Of a stretch of 64,000 nucleotides of DNA, positions 17,203 through 28,823 are shown piece by piece (positions within the stretch are counted from its first letter, which is position 1; every line of letters begins with the position of its first letter). The DNA comes from Pirellula staleyi DSM 6068 (GTDB lineage Bacteria > Planctomycetota > Planctomycetia > Pirellulales > Pirellulaceae): the NCBI GenBank assembly GCA_945875845.1, contig CAMCMB010000007.1, positions 1 through 64,000 of the forward strand. Reading direction: 5' to 3'. Position numbers and translations under genes: made by a program. Under the pieces are notes generated by a model, which had not been told where the DNA came from, did not search any database, and worked only from the letters and a program-made list of their open reading frames with translations.

Positions 17203-19920
17203 ATTAAAACGGACCCCATTCCCCTCGCCTCGATCGGTCGACTCCCTGCCCCGAACGATAACGTAGCAATAGCCACCCGTCGAATTGACGTCGGTACGGT
17301 CGTGACGCTTTCCAATGCAAATTGGATTTTTTCGCACACGGTTCTCGAGGGACACCGCTTTGCGGTTCGCCCCATCGCGTTGGGCGAACCGCTGCTTTCT
17401 TGGGGGCTGTCCTTTGGAACGGCGCTCGCCGATATCGCCGCTGGAGAATATGTTTGCAATCAGTCGATGATCGACGCCCTTGCCTTGCGTCAAATTGCCA
17501 AAGCAGTACTGCCGTCCAAGCCGAACTTTTCCGATCTTCTTGAATCGTATTTGTTGGACCAAAACTCCTTTCAAGCCGGCCCGCAGGTAACCCGTAGCGA
17601 TGTTGTGAGAACCTTTTATGGATTTCGTCGACCTGGTAAACGTGGAGTCGGTACTCGAAACTTCATCGTTGTTTTGGGTACCTCTTCGCGGACCGCGAGC
17701 TTCGCAAGGCTGCTTGCTTCGAGAATGCAATCGCTCGTGAGTGACTATCCTGCGCTCGATGGAATCGTAGCGATTGCACACACGGAAGGTGGCGGCACGA
17801 GCGAACCCAACAACACGACGGAGGTTCTGCGCTCGCTGGCAGGTTTTGTTGTTCATCCTAACGTTGCCGCAATACTCGCAGTGGACTACGGAGTCGAACC
17901 GATCACGAATGAACGACTCAAGGCTTTCATGCTGGCAAACAACTATCCACTGGAACATGTGCCGCATGTGTTTCTGTCGTTGCCCAGTGGACTTGCCGCC
18001 GGTTTGGCGGATGCTGAGCAGATTGTTCGCGGTTTTGCAAAGGATACTGCATCGCTCTCGCGGACAGAGGAACCAATTAGCAATTTGCGTGTCGCACTGC
18101 AATGCGGTGGTTCGGATGCGTTTTCGGGCGTTTCTGGCAACCCGCTCGCTGGTGCAATGGTGCATGAAATCATTCGCCACGGTGGCACGGGCGTGTTGAC
18201 GGAAACGGACGAAGCCGTCGGTGCTGAGGCTTATATCCTTCGAAACGTTCGTGACCTGGAAACCGCACGCAAGTTTCTCGGTGTCATCGACGAATTCAAA
18301 ACCTATCTGTCGTGGCATGGTGTCTCCTCCGAAAGCAATCCATCTGGAGGAAACAAGTTCCGAGGTCTCTACAACATTGCCTTGAAATCTGTCGGCGCTG
18401 TCCATAAGAAAGATCCACGCACGCCGCTCGATTTTGTAACGAATTACGCCGAGCCGCTTAGCGAGCCAGGTTTCTATTTTATGAATGGACCCGGCAACGA
18501 CCTCGAAGGGATCGCTGGCCAAGTTGCTGCTGGTTGCAACCTGATATTGTTTGTCACGGGGAACGGTTCTGTCACCAATTTTCCTTTTGTGCCAACACTC
18601 AAAATCACGACTACCTCGAGACGCCATCGATTGCTCAGCCACGAAATGGACATCAATGCGGGGCGATATCTGGACGGTGAGCCATTCGACGCTCTGGCGG
18701 CTGAATCGTTCGAGATAGCGATCGCGACGGCTTCAGGCCGAAAGACCAAAGGCGAGCACGCGGGCCATTCGCAAGTTTCCCTTTGGCGCAATTGGCCACA
18801 AACGGACTGCTCGCACCTGACGGAACTGCAAGCACGCGTTCCACCGGATGGCATTCCTTTGCAAATTGCAGCAAAACCAACGGCGAGCGTTTCGGAGATG
18901 CAATCGCTGAGAGTGTTCCAAACGGAAAATGGATTTGCAACCGAACGGATTGGATTGGTCCTGCCAATGAGTCTTTGCTCGTCTCAAATTTCCCGGCTGG
19001 CTGCCGACCGATTGAACCAATCGCAGCTCGGTCAAAGGTATGGCATATCGCGTTTCGTTGCGCTAACGCACACCGAAGCTTGCGGATCATCGGGCGAATC
19101 ACTTTTTAAACTATTGCATCGATCCTACATCGGATATGTCACTCATCCCAACGTCGCTGCCGCCGTTTTGCTCGAACATGGTTGCGAGAAAATCACGAAC
19201 GATGTTATGCGCAATGAACTCCAATCCGCCGGAGTGAGTGCTGCTCGCTTTGGGTGGGCGAGTGTTCAACTTGACGGTGGAATTGCCAAGGTGCTGGACA
19301 AGATCGAAGACTGGTTCGAGGAGAAACTTACTACCGCTCCGCTTCCTACGAGCATGACAACCGACCTCGGGTCGCTCGCTCTGGGAATGATGACGACTTC
19401 CAAAGTCAGTGAATCCACGGCCAAGGCCCTTGCTGCCATCGCATGCGGGATTGTCCACCGCGGCGGCTCTGTGCTTATCAATGAAAAGGATTCCCTTTTG
19501 GCGAATCCAAGTTTCCTTGCAAGATTATTTGGAACGAAGCCGCCTCACGCAACACTTGCCTATGGTCAACCGCTTCAACAAGCGGGCTTGCATATCATCG
19601 ATAGCGAAACGGACCATTGGGTAGAGAACCTTACAGGACTCGGTGCCTGTGGGGCACATCTCGCACTTGCCGTTGTCAGTCAGCATGCGCGTCAAGGGCA
19701 CCCAATGCTACCCGTCATTCAGGTCGCGGAAGCAACGGCAAGCAACGCAATCTCTGCCGATGACATTGATTTTTTCCTTTCCGGCAACGCGGACTATGAC
19801 GAAGTCACATTGAGAAAACTACTCGTCGACGTCGCGGAGCGTGCTCGGACACCGATCGCAAACGAACAAGGATTTGTCGATTTCCAATTTTCGAGAGGCC
19901 TGCTTGGGGTAACCTCCTGA
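17203..19920 (+). CDS. Altronate/galactarate dehydratase (UxaA)-like protein with an internal duplication
   Basis: The protein has an SAF-type N-terminal region (DNVAIATRRIDVGTVVTLSN) and two UxaA-type domains. Domain one has GTRNFIVVLGTSSRT, IAHTEGGGTSEPN, VVHPNVAAILAVDYGVEPITN and LQCGGSDAFSGVSGNPL. Domain two repeats it: ERIGLVLPMSLCSSQ, ALTHTEACGSSGESL, VTHPNVAAAVLLEHGCEKITN. Known UxaA enzymes remove water from altronate or galactarate using metal; they are usually ~500 residues, whereas this is 905. The reading frame is open to 16855, but those first codons come from the repeat. In the frame no ATG, GTG or TTG lies near the domain; an ATT at 17203 follows AAGGA with 8-bp spacing, so I propose it as a rare start. 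Exact start uncertain; function confident at family level. Confidence 0.8.
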   Translation: MKTDPIPLASIGRLPAPNDNVAIATRRIDVGTVVTLSNANWIFSHTVLEGHRFAVRPIALGEPLLSWGLSFGTALADIAAGEYVCNQSMIDALALRQIAKAVLPSKPNFSDLLESYLLDQNSFQAGPQVTRSDVVRTFYGFRRPGKRGVGTRNFIVVLGTSSRTASFARLLASRMQSLVSDYPALDGIVAIAHTEGGGTSEPNNTTEVLRSLAGFVVHPNVAAILAVDYGVEPITNERLKAFMLANNYPLEHVPHVFLSLPSGLAAGLADAEQIVRGFAKDTASLSRTEEPISNLRVALQCGGSDAFSGVSGNPLAGAMVHEIIRHGGTGVLTETDEAVGAEAYILRNVRDLETARKFLGVIDEFKTYLSWHGVSSESNPSGGNKFRGLYNIALKSVGAVHKKDPRTPLDFVTNYAEPLSEPGFYFMNGPGNDLEGIAGQVAAGCNLILFVTGNGSVTNFPFVPTLKITTTSRRHRLLSHEMDINAGRYLDGEPFDALAAESFEIAIATASGRKTKGEHAGHSQVSLWRNWPQTDCSHLTELQARVPPDGIPLQIAAKPTASVSEMQSLRVFQTENGFATERIGLVLPMSLCSSQISRLAADRLNQSQLGQRYGISRFVALTHTEACGSSGESLFKLLHRSYIGYVTHPNVAAAVLLEHGCEKITNDVMRNELQSAGVSAARFGWASVQLDGGIAKVLDKIEDWFEEKLTTAPLPTSMTTDLGSLALGMMTTSKVSESTAKALAAIACGIVHRGGSVLINEKDSLLANPSFLARLFGTKPPHATLAYGQPLQQAGLHIIDSETDHWVENLTGLGACGAHLALAVVSQHARQGHPMLPVIQVAEATASNAISADDIDFFLSGNADYDEVTLRKLLVDVAERARTPIANEQGFVDFQFSRGLLGVTS

Positions 19921-19938
19921 TGGTAGGCACTCGACCTT

Positions 19939-19978
19939 ATGCCATTGGCTTTACGCCAGTGGTAACATGACCTTCACC
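19939..19978. repeat. Fragment of the 92-bp repeat in inverse orientation
   Basis: GCCATTGGCTTTACGCCAGT followed by GGTAAC is the reverse complement of the CTGGCGTAAAGCCA core seen at 60-85. It lies just before the next gene and contains the ATG at 19967, an argument against that codon being the true start. Confidence 0.65.
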
Positions 19979-20017
19979 CAAACGCTGGTTTCCCCCCTTT
20001 CCTCGCCAGGACTCACC

Positions 20018-22153
<2,136 letters not shown>

Positions 22154-22190
22154 GGTTACTAAACATCCTAATCAGCCGCAACGCACCAGC

Positions 22191-22315
22191 GGCTTGTTGA
22201 TTCAGTGAAGTCGTTATTGGTTAAGGGCGGTATGACGGACTTCCAAGTCCGTCAATGGGGAATTCGACGGACTTGGAAGTCCGTCGTACCATTAAAGCAA
22301 CTAAATCAACAAGCC
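22191..22315. repeat. Nested inverted-repeat element (copy 1)
   Basis: Outer arms GGCTTGTTGATT and AAATCAACAAGCC enclose inner arms 22229-22253 and 22266-22290, which read GGTAYGACGGACTTCCAAGT then CCGTC and the reverse complement. Inside, the left spacer AGTGAAGTCGTTATTGG sits only on one side, giving the unit direction. Further copies are at 27213-27328 (opposite orientation) and 53202-53317 (same orientation). The ~280-bp spacer 22154-22429 holds nothing else. Confidence 0.9.
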
Positions 22316-22429
22316 CCTAGCGCCCTGCGGCTGATCAGAAGTAGATATCAGAAGTGGATATCATGTGAGTTTCCATTTCCAACCAGCCTACATCCTCCCA
22401 TCTGAACCACAAACCTCCAACCCTTACGC

Positions 22430-25400
22430 ATGGCATTAAAAAAACGTTTGATGTGGACCGGACTGCTCATCGGAGCGTTTTGGATGAATTCCCATTACTA
22501 TCTGTTGGGCGACGATAAAGACAACCAGGTTGATTTCTCTCGGGAGATTCAACCGATCCTTTCCAATCACTGCTGGAATTGTCACGGTCCGGATGAAACG
22601 AGCCGCCAAGCGGAATTGCGACTGGACGTGCGCGAGAGCGCTCTTGAAAACCTCGCCATCGTTCCGCATGATCCTGATGCGAGTCAACTGATCCAACGCA
22701 TTCTCTCAACGGACCCCGAGGAAAGGATGCCACCTGCTTCTCATAAACGGGATCTCACGGACGTTCAAAAAGAACTGCTGAATCGATGGATCCAACAAGG
22801 GGCGGTTTACTCCAAACACTGGGCCTTCGAGCTTCCCAAACGGGTGCCAACCTCGATCGATCCGCGAGGACTCGCGGCAGTCAACCCAATTGACATCTTG
22901 GTCCGCGAGCGATTGCAACTCGAACAACGAACCCCCGCCCCCGTAGCAGATCGTGGAACATTGATTCGGCGAGTGAGTCTCGATTTGACTGGCTTGCCGC
23001 CTACTCTGGACAAACTCAATGCATTTCTGAATGACCCCTCCGACAACGCTTACGAAAAGGTGGTCGATCGCTTGTTGCAGTCGGAAAGCTACTCAGAACG
23101 CATGGCCATGAACTGGCTAGACCAAGCTCGCTATGCAGACACCAACGGATACAACAACGACGAGGATCGCACGATGTGGCCTTGGCGAGACTGGGTGATT
23201 CGCAGCTTCCACAACAATATGCCTTATGACCAATTCATCCTAGAACAACTGGCTGGCGATCTATTGCCCAACCCAACTCGCGATCAATTGGTCGCCACTG
23301 CATTCCTTCGCAATCAAGGACACAACACCGAGGGGGGCATCATTCCAGAGGAATACCGAGTGGAATACGTGGCGGATCGTGTTCATACCACTTCGACAAT
23401 CTTCCTGGGGCTTTCCATGCAATGTGCTCGTTGCCACGATCATAAATTCGACCCCATCTCGCAATCGGAATACTATCAGTTTTTCGCGATCTTCAACAAC
23501 CTGGACGAAAAGCAAGCCAGCTACAGCAAGTTTGTTGCAGCTGAACCGTTCATTCGTGTTCCTTCGACTGACCAAGAAGTGGCCCTTAAGGCCATCGATG
23601 CCGAGATTCAACAACTAAAAAACCGAATGCGTGATCGAGAGCAAAACGCAGACTCTTTGTTGCAGCAATGGTTGGTGAACCATTCCGTCGATGAGTTTCG
23701 AAAGCAGTTCGGCAACGAAAAACTGCATCAATTCTCCATGGATGAAGCGGATTCCACGAACGTTGCTGACTCGGTCTCGGGTGCAACGTTTGGCCCTATT
23801 CCTACTGAAGTATCGCGTCAAGAAGGAAAGAAAGGGTTGTCCATCCAGTTGGATGGGCAATCGCATGTTGACTTGGGGAACACTGGCAATTGGGATGGCA
23901 ACGATTCGTTTTCGATCAGCGCTTGGGTGTTTCCTACAGCGAACAGTTCAATGGCGATCGTTTCCAAGATGGATGAAGCGGAAAACTTTCGAGGGTACGA
24001 CCTGTTGATCGAGAGCGGCAAAATTGCCGCTCATATGGTCCACCATTGGCCTGACAATGCCATTAAAGTGATCACCAAAAATCCTATTTCGCTCAACGCG
24101 TGGCATCACATCGTTTTATCGTATGCGAGCGGGCGCAAGGCTTCCTCCATCCAGATCTATGTCGATTCGAAACTCGTGGCATTGGATGTCAGCAACGATA
24201 CGTTAAACGGCTCGATCGCAACTTCGAAGTCATTTCACCTAGGAAAGCGAGAGAAAACACTTCCATTCCTTGGTCGGATCGATGAGTTGAACCTTTTTCG
24301 AGGTCCATTGTTGGCCAATCAGGTTGTCCAATTGTTTCATGATTCTCCGCTCACGGGAGTTTCGGATTGGATCCATTTACCAAAGGATCAGCAGTCTAGC
24401 GAGCAAAAAAAACAGTTGCAAGAACTCTATCTCACACGCATCGATTCTGAGTTTCCAGTTTGGCGACAAGAGATTGAAAGCAAGACCAAGGCGCGAGCAA
24501 AGCTTGAAGAGGAAACGCCAGCCGTAATGGTCCTACGGGAAATGCCAACTCCGCGCGACACGTTTGTTCTGAAACGGGGACAATACGATCAACCGACCGT
24601 CAAAGTGTCCGCGAATGTTCCGTCCGTATTGAATTCATTCCCAGCGGAAATCCCTGTCGGACGTTTGGAGTTGGCCAAATGGTTAGTAGATGCCCGCAAC
24701 CCATTGACCGCCCGTGTGGCCGTCAATCGATGGTGGCAACACTATTTTGGCACGGGATTAGTCAAAACAGCGGAGGATTTTGGCATCACGGGCGAGCCGC
24801 CAAGCCATCCAGAACTTCTGGACCTGTTAGCCACACGATTGATCGACAGTGGCTGGGATGTAAAAGCGTTGCAAAAGCTGATCGTGATGAGCGATACCTA
24901 TCGACAAGAATCGAAGGTAACGCCCGCGACGATGGACCGCGATCCAGAGAATCGACTCCTTGCACGGGGCCCACGCTATCGATTGGCCGCTGAAACGGTC
25001 CGAGACAATGCTTTAGCCATAAGCGGTTTGTTGCGAACTCGAGTGGGTGGCCCTAGCGTCAAACCTTATCAACCTGCCGGTCTTTGGGAGGATGTGACGG
25101 TCGAGCGAAAAGGTAAATATGTTGCGGACGCGGACGAAGGGTTATATCGCCGCAGTATGTATACTTTTTGGAAGCGAACGTGTCCTCCCCCATCGATGAT
25201 GAGTTTCGATGCGCCGAATCGCGAAGTCTGCTTGGCGCGCCGAGCTCGTACCAACACACCATTGCAGTCCCTCGTGCTGCTCAACGACCCAACCTATGTG
25301 GAAGCGTCGCGAATGCTGGCAACCGAGATGATCCTTCGCGGGGGTGCGCAGGAAGCGGATCGGATTCAACACGGCGTTCGATGTTGCCTTTCGCGATACC

Positions 25401-25603
25401 CTCGACCCGAGGAGCAACTCATTCTTTCGAAGATATTACGCGACGCGGCCAAGCGTTTTTCGGCAAACCCCAAGCATGCCGACGCCTTGATTGGGGTTGG
25501 GAAAACTCCAGCGGATGCGACCATCGATCCCGTCGAACTTGCGAGCTGGACCATGGTGGCCAGCACGCTCTTGAATTTAGATGAGACCATTTCGAAGCGA
25601 TAA
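22430..25603 (+). CDS. PSD1 / DUF1549 / LamG / DUF1553 planctomycete cytochrome C domain protein
   Basis: A 1057-residue exported protein with leader [20 protein letters not shown]. Domains in order: cytochrome C domain ~25-125 with [12 protein letters not shown] and [17 protein letters not shown]1549 ~150-350 including [20 protein letters not shown] and [11 protein letters not shown]; a LamG/concanavalin-like domain ~447-637 ([45 protein letters not shown]); DUF1553 ~720-1020 ([34 protein letters not shown]). The LamG insert usually binds carbohydrate and is missing in the first copy at 11190. Together these suggest a polysaccharide-associated redox protein, though the reaction is unknown. 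The partner DUF1501 gene begins 3 bp after its stop. Confidence 0.92.
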   Translation: MALKKRLMWTGLLIGAFWMNSHYYLLGDDKDNQVDFSREIQPILSNHCWNCHGPDETSRQAELRLDVRESALENLAIVPHDPDASQLIQRILSTDPEERMPPASHKRDLTDVQKELLNRWIQQGAVYSKHWAFELPKRVPTSIDPRGLAAVNPIDILVRERLQLEQRTPAPVADRGTLIRRVSLDLTGLPPTLDKLNAFLNDPSDNAYEKVVDRLLQSESYSERMAMNWLDQARYADTNGYNNDEDRTMWPWRDWVIRSFHNNMPYDQFILEQLAGDLLPNPTRDQLVATAFLRNQGHNTEGGIIPEEYRVEYVADRVHTTSTIFLGLSMQCARCHDHKFDPISQSEYYQFFAIFNNLDEKQASYSKFVAAEPFIRVPSTDQEVALKAIDAEIQQLKNRMRDREQNADSLLQQWLVNHSVDEFRKQFGNEKLHQFSMDEADSTNVADSVSGATFGPIPTEVSRQEGKKGLSIQLDGQSHVDLGNTGNWDGNDSFSISAWVFPTANSSMAIVSKMDEAENFRGYDLLIESGKIAAHMVHHWPDNAIKVITKNPISLNAWHHIVLSYASGRKASSIQIYVDSKLVALDVSNDTLNGSIATSKSFHLGKREKTLPFLGRIDELNLFRGPLLANQVVQLFHDSPLTGVSDWIHLPKDQQSSEQKKQLQELYLTRIDSEFPVWRQEIESKTKARAKLEEETPAVMVLREMPTPRDTFVLKRGQYDQPTVKVSANVPSVLNSFPAEIPVGRLELAKWLVDARNPLTARVAVNRWWQHYFGTGLVKTAEDFGITGEPPSHPELLDLLATRLIDSGWDVKALQKLIVMSDTYRQESKVTPATMDRDPENRLLARGPRYRLAAETVRDNALAISGLLRTRVGGPSVKPYQPAGLWEDVTVERKGKYVADADEGLYRRSMYTFWKRTCPPPSMMSFDAPNREVCLARRARTNTPLQSLVLLNDPTYVEASRMLATEMILRGGAQEADRIQHGVRCCLSRYPRPEEQLILSKILRDAAKRFSANPKHADALIGVGKTPADATIDPVELASWTMVASTLLNLDETISKR

Positions 25604-25605
25604 TC

Positions 25606-27045
25606 ATGATGCAAACGTTACTCAATCATCGTCGCTCGTTGCTTCGAAGGACTTTTCTGCGCAGATCGATCACGGGTTCGGCGGCTTTATCTAGCTTGAT
25701 GCAATGCGGATTCCATCCGGCCATGGCTGCGTCAGATCTATTGCCTCACTTTGCTCCGAAAGCCAAACGCGTTATCTACCTTTTTCAATCGGGCGGACCT
25801 TCGCAATTGGAAATGATGGACTACAAACCCAAGCTTGCTTCGCTGCATGGTTCGGAGCTCCCAGAAAGTATCCGTCAAGGGCAACGGCTAACAGGCATGA
25901 CCTCCGGACAAAAGAGTTTTCCGGTCGTTGCTCCTAAATTCAAATTCGCACAACATGGCCAAAGCGGAGCTTGGTTTAGCGATCTATTGCCGTGCACAGC
26001 CAAAATCGCAGACAAGTTGTGTATCGTGCGGTCCATGCATACCGAGGCCATCAACCATGACCCTGCCATTACCTTCATGCAAACCGGCTCACAGCAGCCT
26101 GGCCGCCCATCAATGGGCTCGTGGCTCAGTTATGGACTCGGGAGTGAGGCCGAAGATCTCCCGGCTTTCGTCGTCATGATCTCCCATGGTTCCGGAAATG
26201 ATTCCAATCAAGGGTTGCTCGATCGACTATGGGGAAGTGGTTTCTTGCCATCCAATCATCAAGGAGTCAAGTTCCGAAGCGGCAGCGACCCAGTGCTGTA
26301 TCTCAACGACCCAGCGGGCGTGGATCGCGACATGCGTCGAAACATGCTGGACGGCTTAGCGAAACTAAATGGGATTCAACAACAACAAGATGGCGATCCC
26401 GAAATCGCAACGCGCATCGAACAATACGAAATGGCATTCCGGATGCAAGCTTCGGTGCCGGAACTGACGGATTTGTCCACGGAGTCGGAGGCGACGATGG
26501 AACTGTACGGTCCAGATGCTAAGAAACCTGGGAGTTTTGCGGCGAACTGTTTGATGGCGAGGCGGATGGTCGAGCGAGGGGTTCGATTTGTCCAGTTGTA
26601 TCATCGAGGCTGGGACAACCATGGCAATCTACCTTCGAATATCCCCAAGCAATGCAAGGACATCGATCAAGCCCAGGCGGCGCTCGTCACCGATCTGGAA
26701 CAGCGAGGATTGTTAGAGGATACGCTGGTGATTTGGGGGGGCGAGTTTGGACGAACTGTTTATAGCCAAGGTTCCTTGCAAGACGACTATGGTCGCGATC
26801 ATCATGGACGGTGTTTCACGATGTGGATGGCAGGCGGGGGCATGCGCCCCGGGGCTGTGATCGGGGAGACCGACGACTACGGATACAACATCGTCAACGA
26901 GCCAGTTCCTATCCATGACCTTCACGCAACCGTCCTGCATTGCTTAGGTTTCGACCACGAACGCTTAACATTTCGTTATCAAGGTCGCGATTTCCGCCTA
27001 ACGGATGTCCACGGCCATATCATGCAAAACTTGCTGAAAAGTTAG
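25606..27045 (+). CDS. DUF1501 secreted protein, second pair
   Basis: A 479-residue DUF1501 protein starting 2 bp after its partner, so co-translated. A Tat-type leader [19 protein letters not shown] is followed by [77 protein letters not shown] and [20 protein letters not shown]. It is closely similar in length and motifs to the first-pair protein at 9695-11182, more so than to the third-pair one, suggesting a recent duplication of the pair. Exported, probably periplasmic; the sulfatase-like active site is poorly understood. Confidence 0.9.
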   Translation: MMQTLLNHRRSLLRRTFLRRSITGSAALSSLMQCGFHPAMAASDLLPHFAPKAKRVIYLFQSGGPSQLEMMDYKPKLASLHGSELPESIRQGQRLTGMTSGQKSFPVVAPKFKFAQHGQSGAWFSDLLPCTAKIADKLCIVRSMHTEAINHDPAITFMQTGSQQPGRPSMGSWLSYGLGSEAEDLPAFVVMISHGSGNDSNQGLLDRLWGSGFLPSNHQGVKFRSGSDPVLYLNDPAGVDRDMRRNMLDGLAKLNGIQQQQDGDPEIATRIEQYEMAFRMQASVPELTDLSTESEATMELYGPDAKKPGSFAANCLMARRMVERGVRFVQLYHRGWDNHGNLPSNIPKQCKDIDQAQAALVTDLEQRGLLEDTLVIWGGEFGRTVYSQGSLQDDYGRDHHGRCFTMWMAGGGMRPGAVIGETDDYGYNIVNEPVPIHDLHATVLHCLGFDHERLTFRYQGRDFRLTDVHGHIMQNLLKS

Positions 27046-27048
27046 CCG

Positions 27049-27075
27049 AAAGTGGGATAGGCTTCCAGCCTGTCA
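27049..27075. repeat. AGGCTTCCAGCCT palindromic repeat (copy 1)
   Basis: GTGGGATAGGCTTCCAGCCT then GTCA, directly after the DUF1501 stop. The stem is AGGCT-TCC-AGCCT. A reverse-complement copy with the same outer words (TTGACAGGCTGGAAGCCTAC, then CCCACTT) is at 56193-56219. Confidence 0.7.
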
Positions 27076-27212
27076 TGCCTCAAAACATGAGCTACACTAG
27101 TGTTTTCCCTCCCAGAGTCTGTTTTCCCTCCAAGAGCCCTCATCCACCGGAACTCGCTAGCGTCTGGTTGATAACGCGCTGGCGACCAGTTCATGGAAAA
27201 CCGTGGGCCAGC

Positions 27213-27328
27213 GGGCTGTTGATTTAATGGTACGACGGACTTCCTAGTCCGTCGAATTCCCCATCGACGGACTTGGAAGTCCGTCGTACCGCCCTTACCC
27301 AATAACGACTTCACTAAATCAACAGCCC
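27213..27328. repeat. Nested inverted-repeat element (copy 2, opposite orientation)
   Basis: Inner arms 27229-27253 and 27266-27290; outer arms GGGCTGTTGATTT and AAATCAACAGCCC. The long internal spacer (CAATAACGACTTCACT) is now on the right, so this copy is inverted with respect to copies 1 and 3. One inner-arm base is changed (CTTCCTAGTCC), showing drift. The rest of the 27046-27362 spacer shows nothing further. Confidence 0.9.
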
Positions 27329-27362
27329 GCCAGCGCCCAATGGCGGATAAAACTGAAGACGG

Positions 27363-28823
27363 ATGAACATCAAATCGATTGACGAGAGCTCAAAGATGAT
27401 TTTTACTTGCGAGCAGAATCCCATTTCGAGGCGTCACTTCTTTTCGTCGTCAGGAAATGGTTTAGGGGCTTTGGCATTGTCTTTCCTAAATCAATCGACG
27501 CTGAATTTGGCAAAGGCTTATGAATCTCCGTCACCTAAACCGACGGACTTCGCGCCTCGGGTCAAACGAGTCATATGGCTTTTTATGCATGGCGGGCCAA
27601 GCCATGTTGATTTGTTTGATCCGAAACCAGATCTGGAGAAGCTGGCTGGCCAGATTTTGCCCGATAGTTTTGGCGAAGTCCTGACTCGTCGCAAGGTCGC
27701 GAAAAACCCTCTTTTGCCTTCGATCCGCAAGTTCCAAGCTAGGGGCAAATCAGGAATCGAGATTAGCGATTTTCTTCCGGAGATCGCGGAATGCGCGGAC
27801 GACTTGTGTCTGATTCGGAGCATGCACGGAGACAGTGTCAATCATCCGCAAGCCGTCTATCAAACCAACACGGGGAGCGTACTGATGGGTCGCCCCAGCG
27901 CTGGATCATGGGTCGCCTACGGTCTTGGAAGCGAGAATCAAGATTTACCCGCATTTGTCGTCTTACCCGATCCAGGCGGCGGCTTAAAGGGTGGACCACC
28001 AGCGTGGGGAAGCGGGTTCTTGCCTGCGACCTATCAGGGGATCACGATGCGCCCGGGTCCAAAGCCCATCCTCAATCTACGATCCCAAGAGTCTCTCAAT
28101 GAACTCGGCAGACGACCCGCTTTGGATTTGATTCAACGAATGAACCAACGTCATTTGGCGGCTCGCGATGACGACGAGGAACTTGCAGCGCGAATCAACT
28201 CGTATGAGTTAGCATTTCGCATGCAAGCGGCAGCTCCAGACCTCGTCGATCTCAAAGACGAATCGCAGGAAACGCTTGGGCTGTATGGAATCGACAATAA
28301 AGTGACTCAAGAATTTGGGCACCGATGTTTGTTGGCGCGCCGAATGGTTGAAAGGGGAGTGCGTTTCGTTCAAGTCCATTCCGGGAACACCAACGGTTGG
28401 GATGCCCATTCCGATATCGAGGAAAACCACTCCAAAATGTGCGCTGCGACGGATCGACCTGTGGCTGGTCTCCTTCGAGATCTCAAGCGACGTGGACTAT
28501 GGGACGATACGCTTGTGATATGGGGTGGAGAATTTGGTCGAATGCCTATGAGCGAATCCAAGACCGGTCGGGACCACAACCCGTGGGGTTATACGGTTTG
28601 GTTGGCCGGCGGAGGAATCAAGGGTGGAATGGCTTACGGTGCAACCGATGCCGTTGGATTGAGAGCGATCGAAAAGCCTGTCCCTATCCGCAACTTCCAC
28701 GCAACGCTCCTTCATTTGCTCGGACTGGATCCGGAAGCGTTGTCGTATCTGCACAATGGTTTGGATGAGCGGTTAATCGGCCCAACCAGCGACGTAGAAA
28801 TCGTTCGGGAGATTCTGACGTGA
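27363..28823 (+). CDS. DUF1501 secreted protein, third pair
   Basis: A 486-residue DUF1501 protein with a Tat-type leader region ISRRHFFSSSGNGLGALALSF and the core KRVIWLFMHGGPSHVDLFDP. Other family motifs: [56 protein letters not shown] and GRDHNPWGYTVWLAGGGIKG. It has the substitution WDAHSDIEENH in place of RGWDHH/NH in the other two, and belongs to a different branch of the family. Here the gene order is reversed: DUF1501 first, then the DUF1549/1553 partner whose GTG overlaps this stop by 4 bp. Confidence 0.9.
   Translation: MNIKSIDESSKMIFTCEQNPISRRHFFSSSGNGLGALALSFLNQSTLNLAKAYESPSPKPTDFAPRVKRVIWLFMHGGPSHVDLFDPKPDLEKLAGQILPDSFGEVLTRRKVAKNPLLPSIRKFQARGKSGIEISDFLPEIAECADDLCLIRSMHGDSVNHPQAVYQTNTGSVLMGRPSAGSWVAYGLGSENQDLPAFVVLPDPGGGLKGGPPAWGSGFLPATYQGITMRPGPKPILNLRSQESLNELGRRPALDLIQRMNQRHLAARDDDEELAARINSYELAFRMQAAAPDLVDLKDESQETLGLYGIDNKVTQEFGHRCLLARRMVERGVRFVQVHSGNTNGWDAHSDIEENHSKMCAATDRPVAGLLRDLKRRGLWDDTLVIWGGEFGRMPMSESKTGRDHNPWGYTVWLAGGGIKGGMAYGATDAVGLRAIEKPVPIRNFHATLLHLLGLDPEALSYLHNGLDERLIGPTSDVEIVREILT

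Noticed and set aside
17140-18642. A 500-codon open frame on the minus strand
   Set aside because: It lies wholly antisense to the UxaA-like gene, has Cys/Arg/Ser-rich composition with no motif, and no ribosome site; the plus-strand protein has clear domains.
22191-22315. Insertion sequence or transposase gene
   Set aside because: The element is only ~120 bp and no transposase was recognised in any frame of the window, so it is listed as a repeat.
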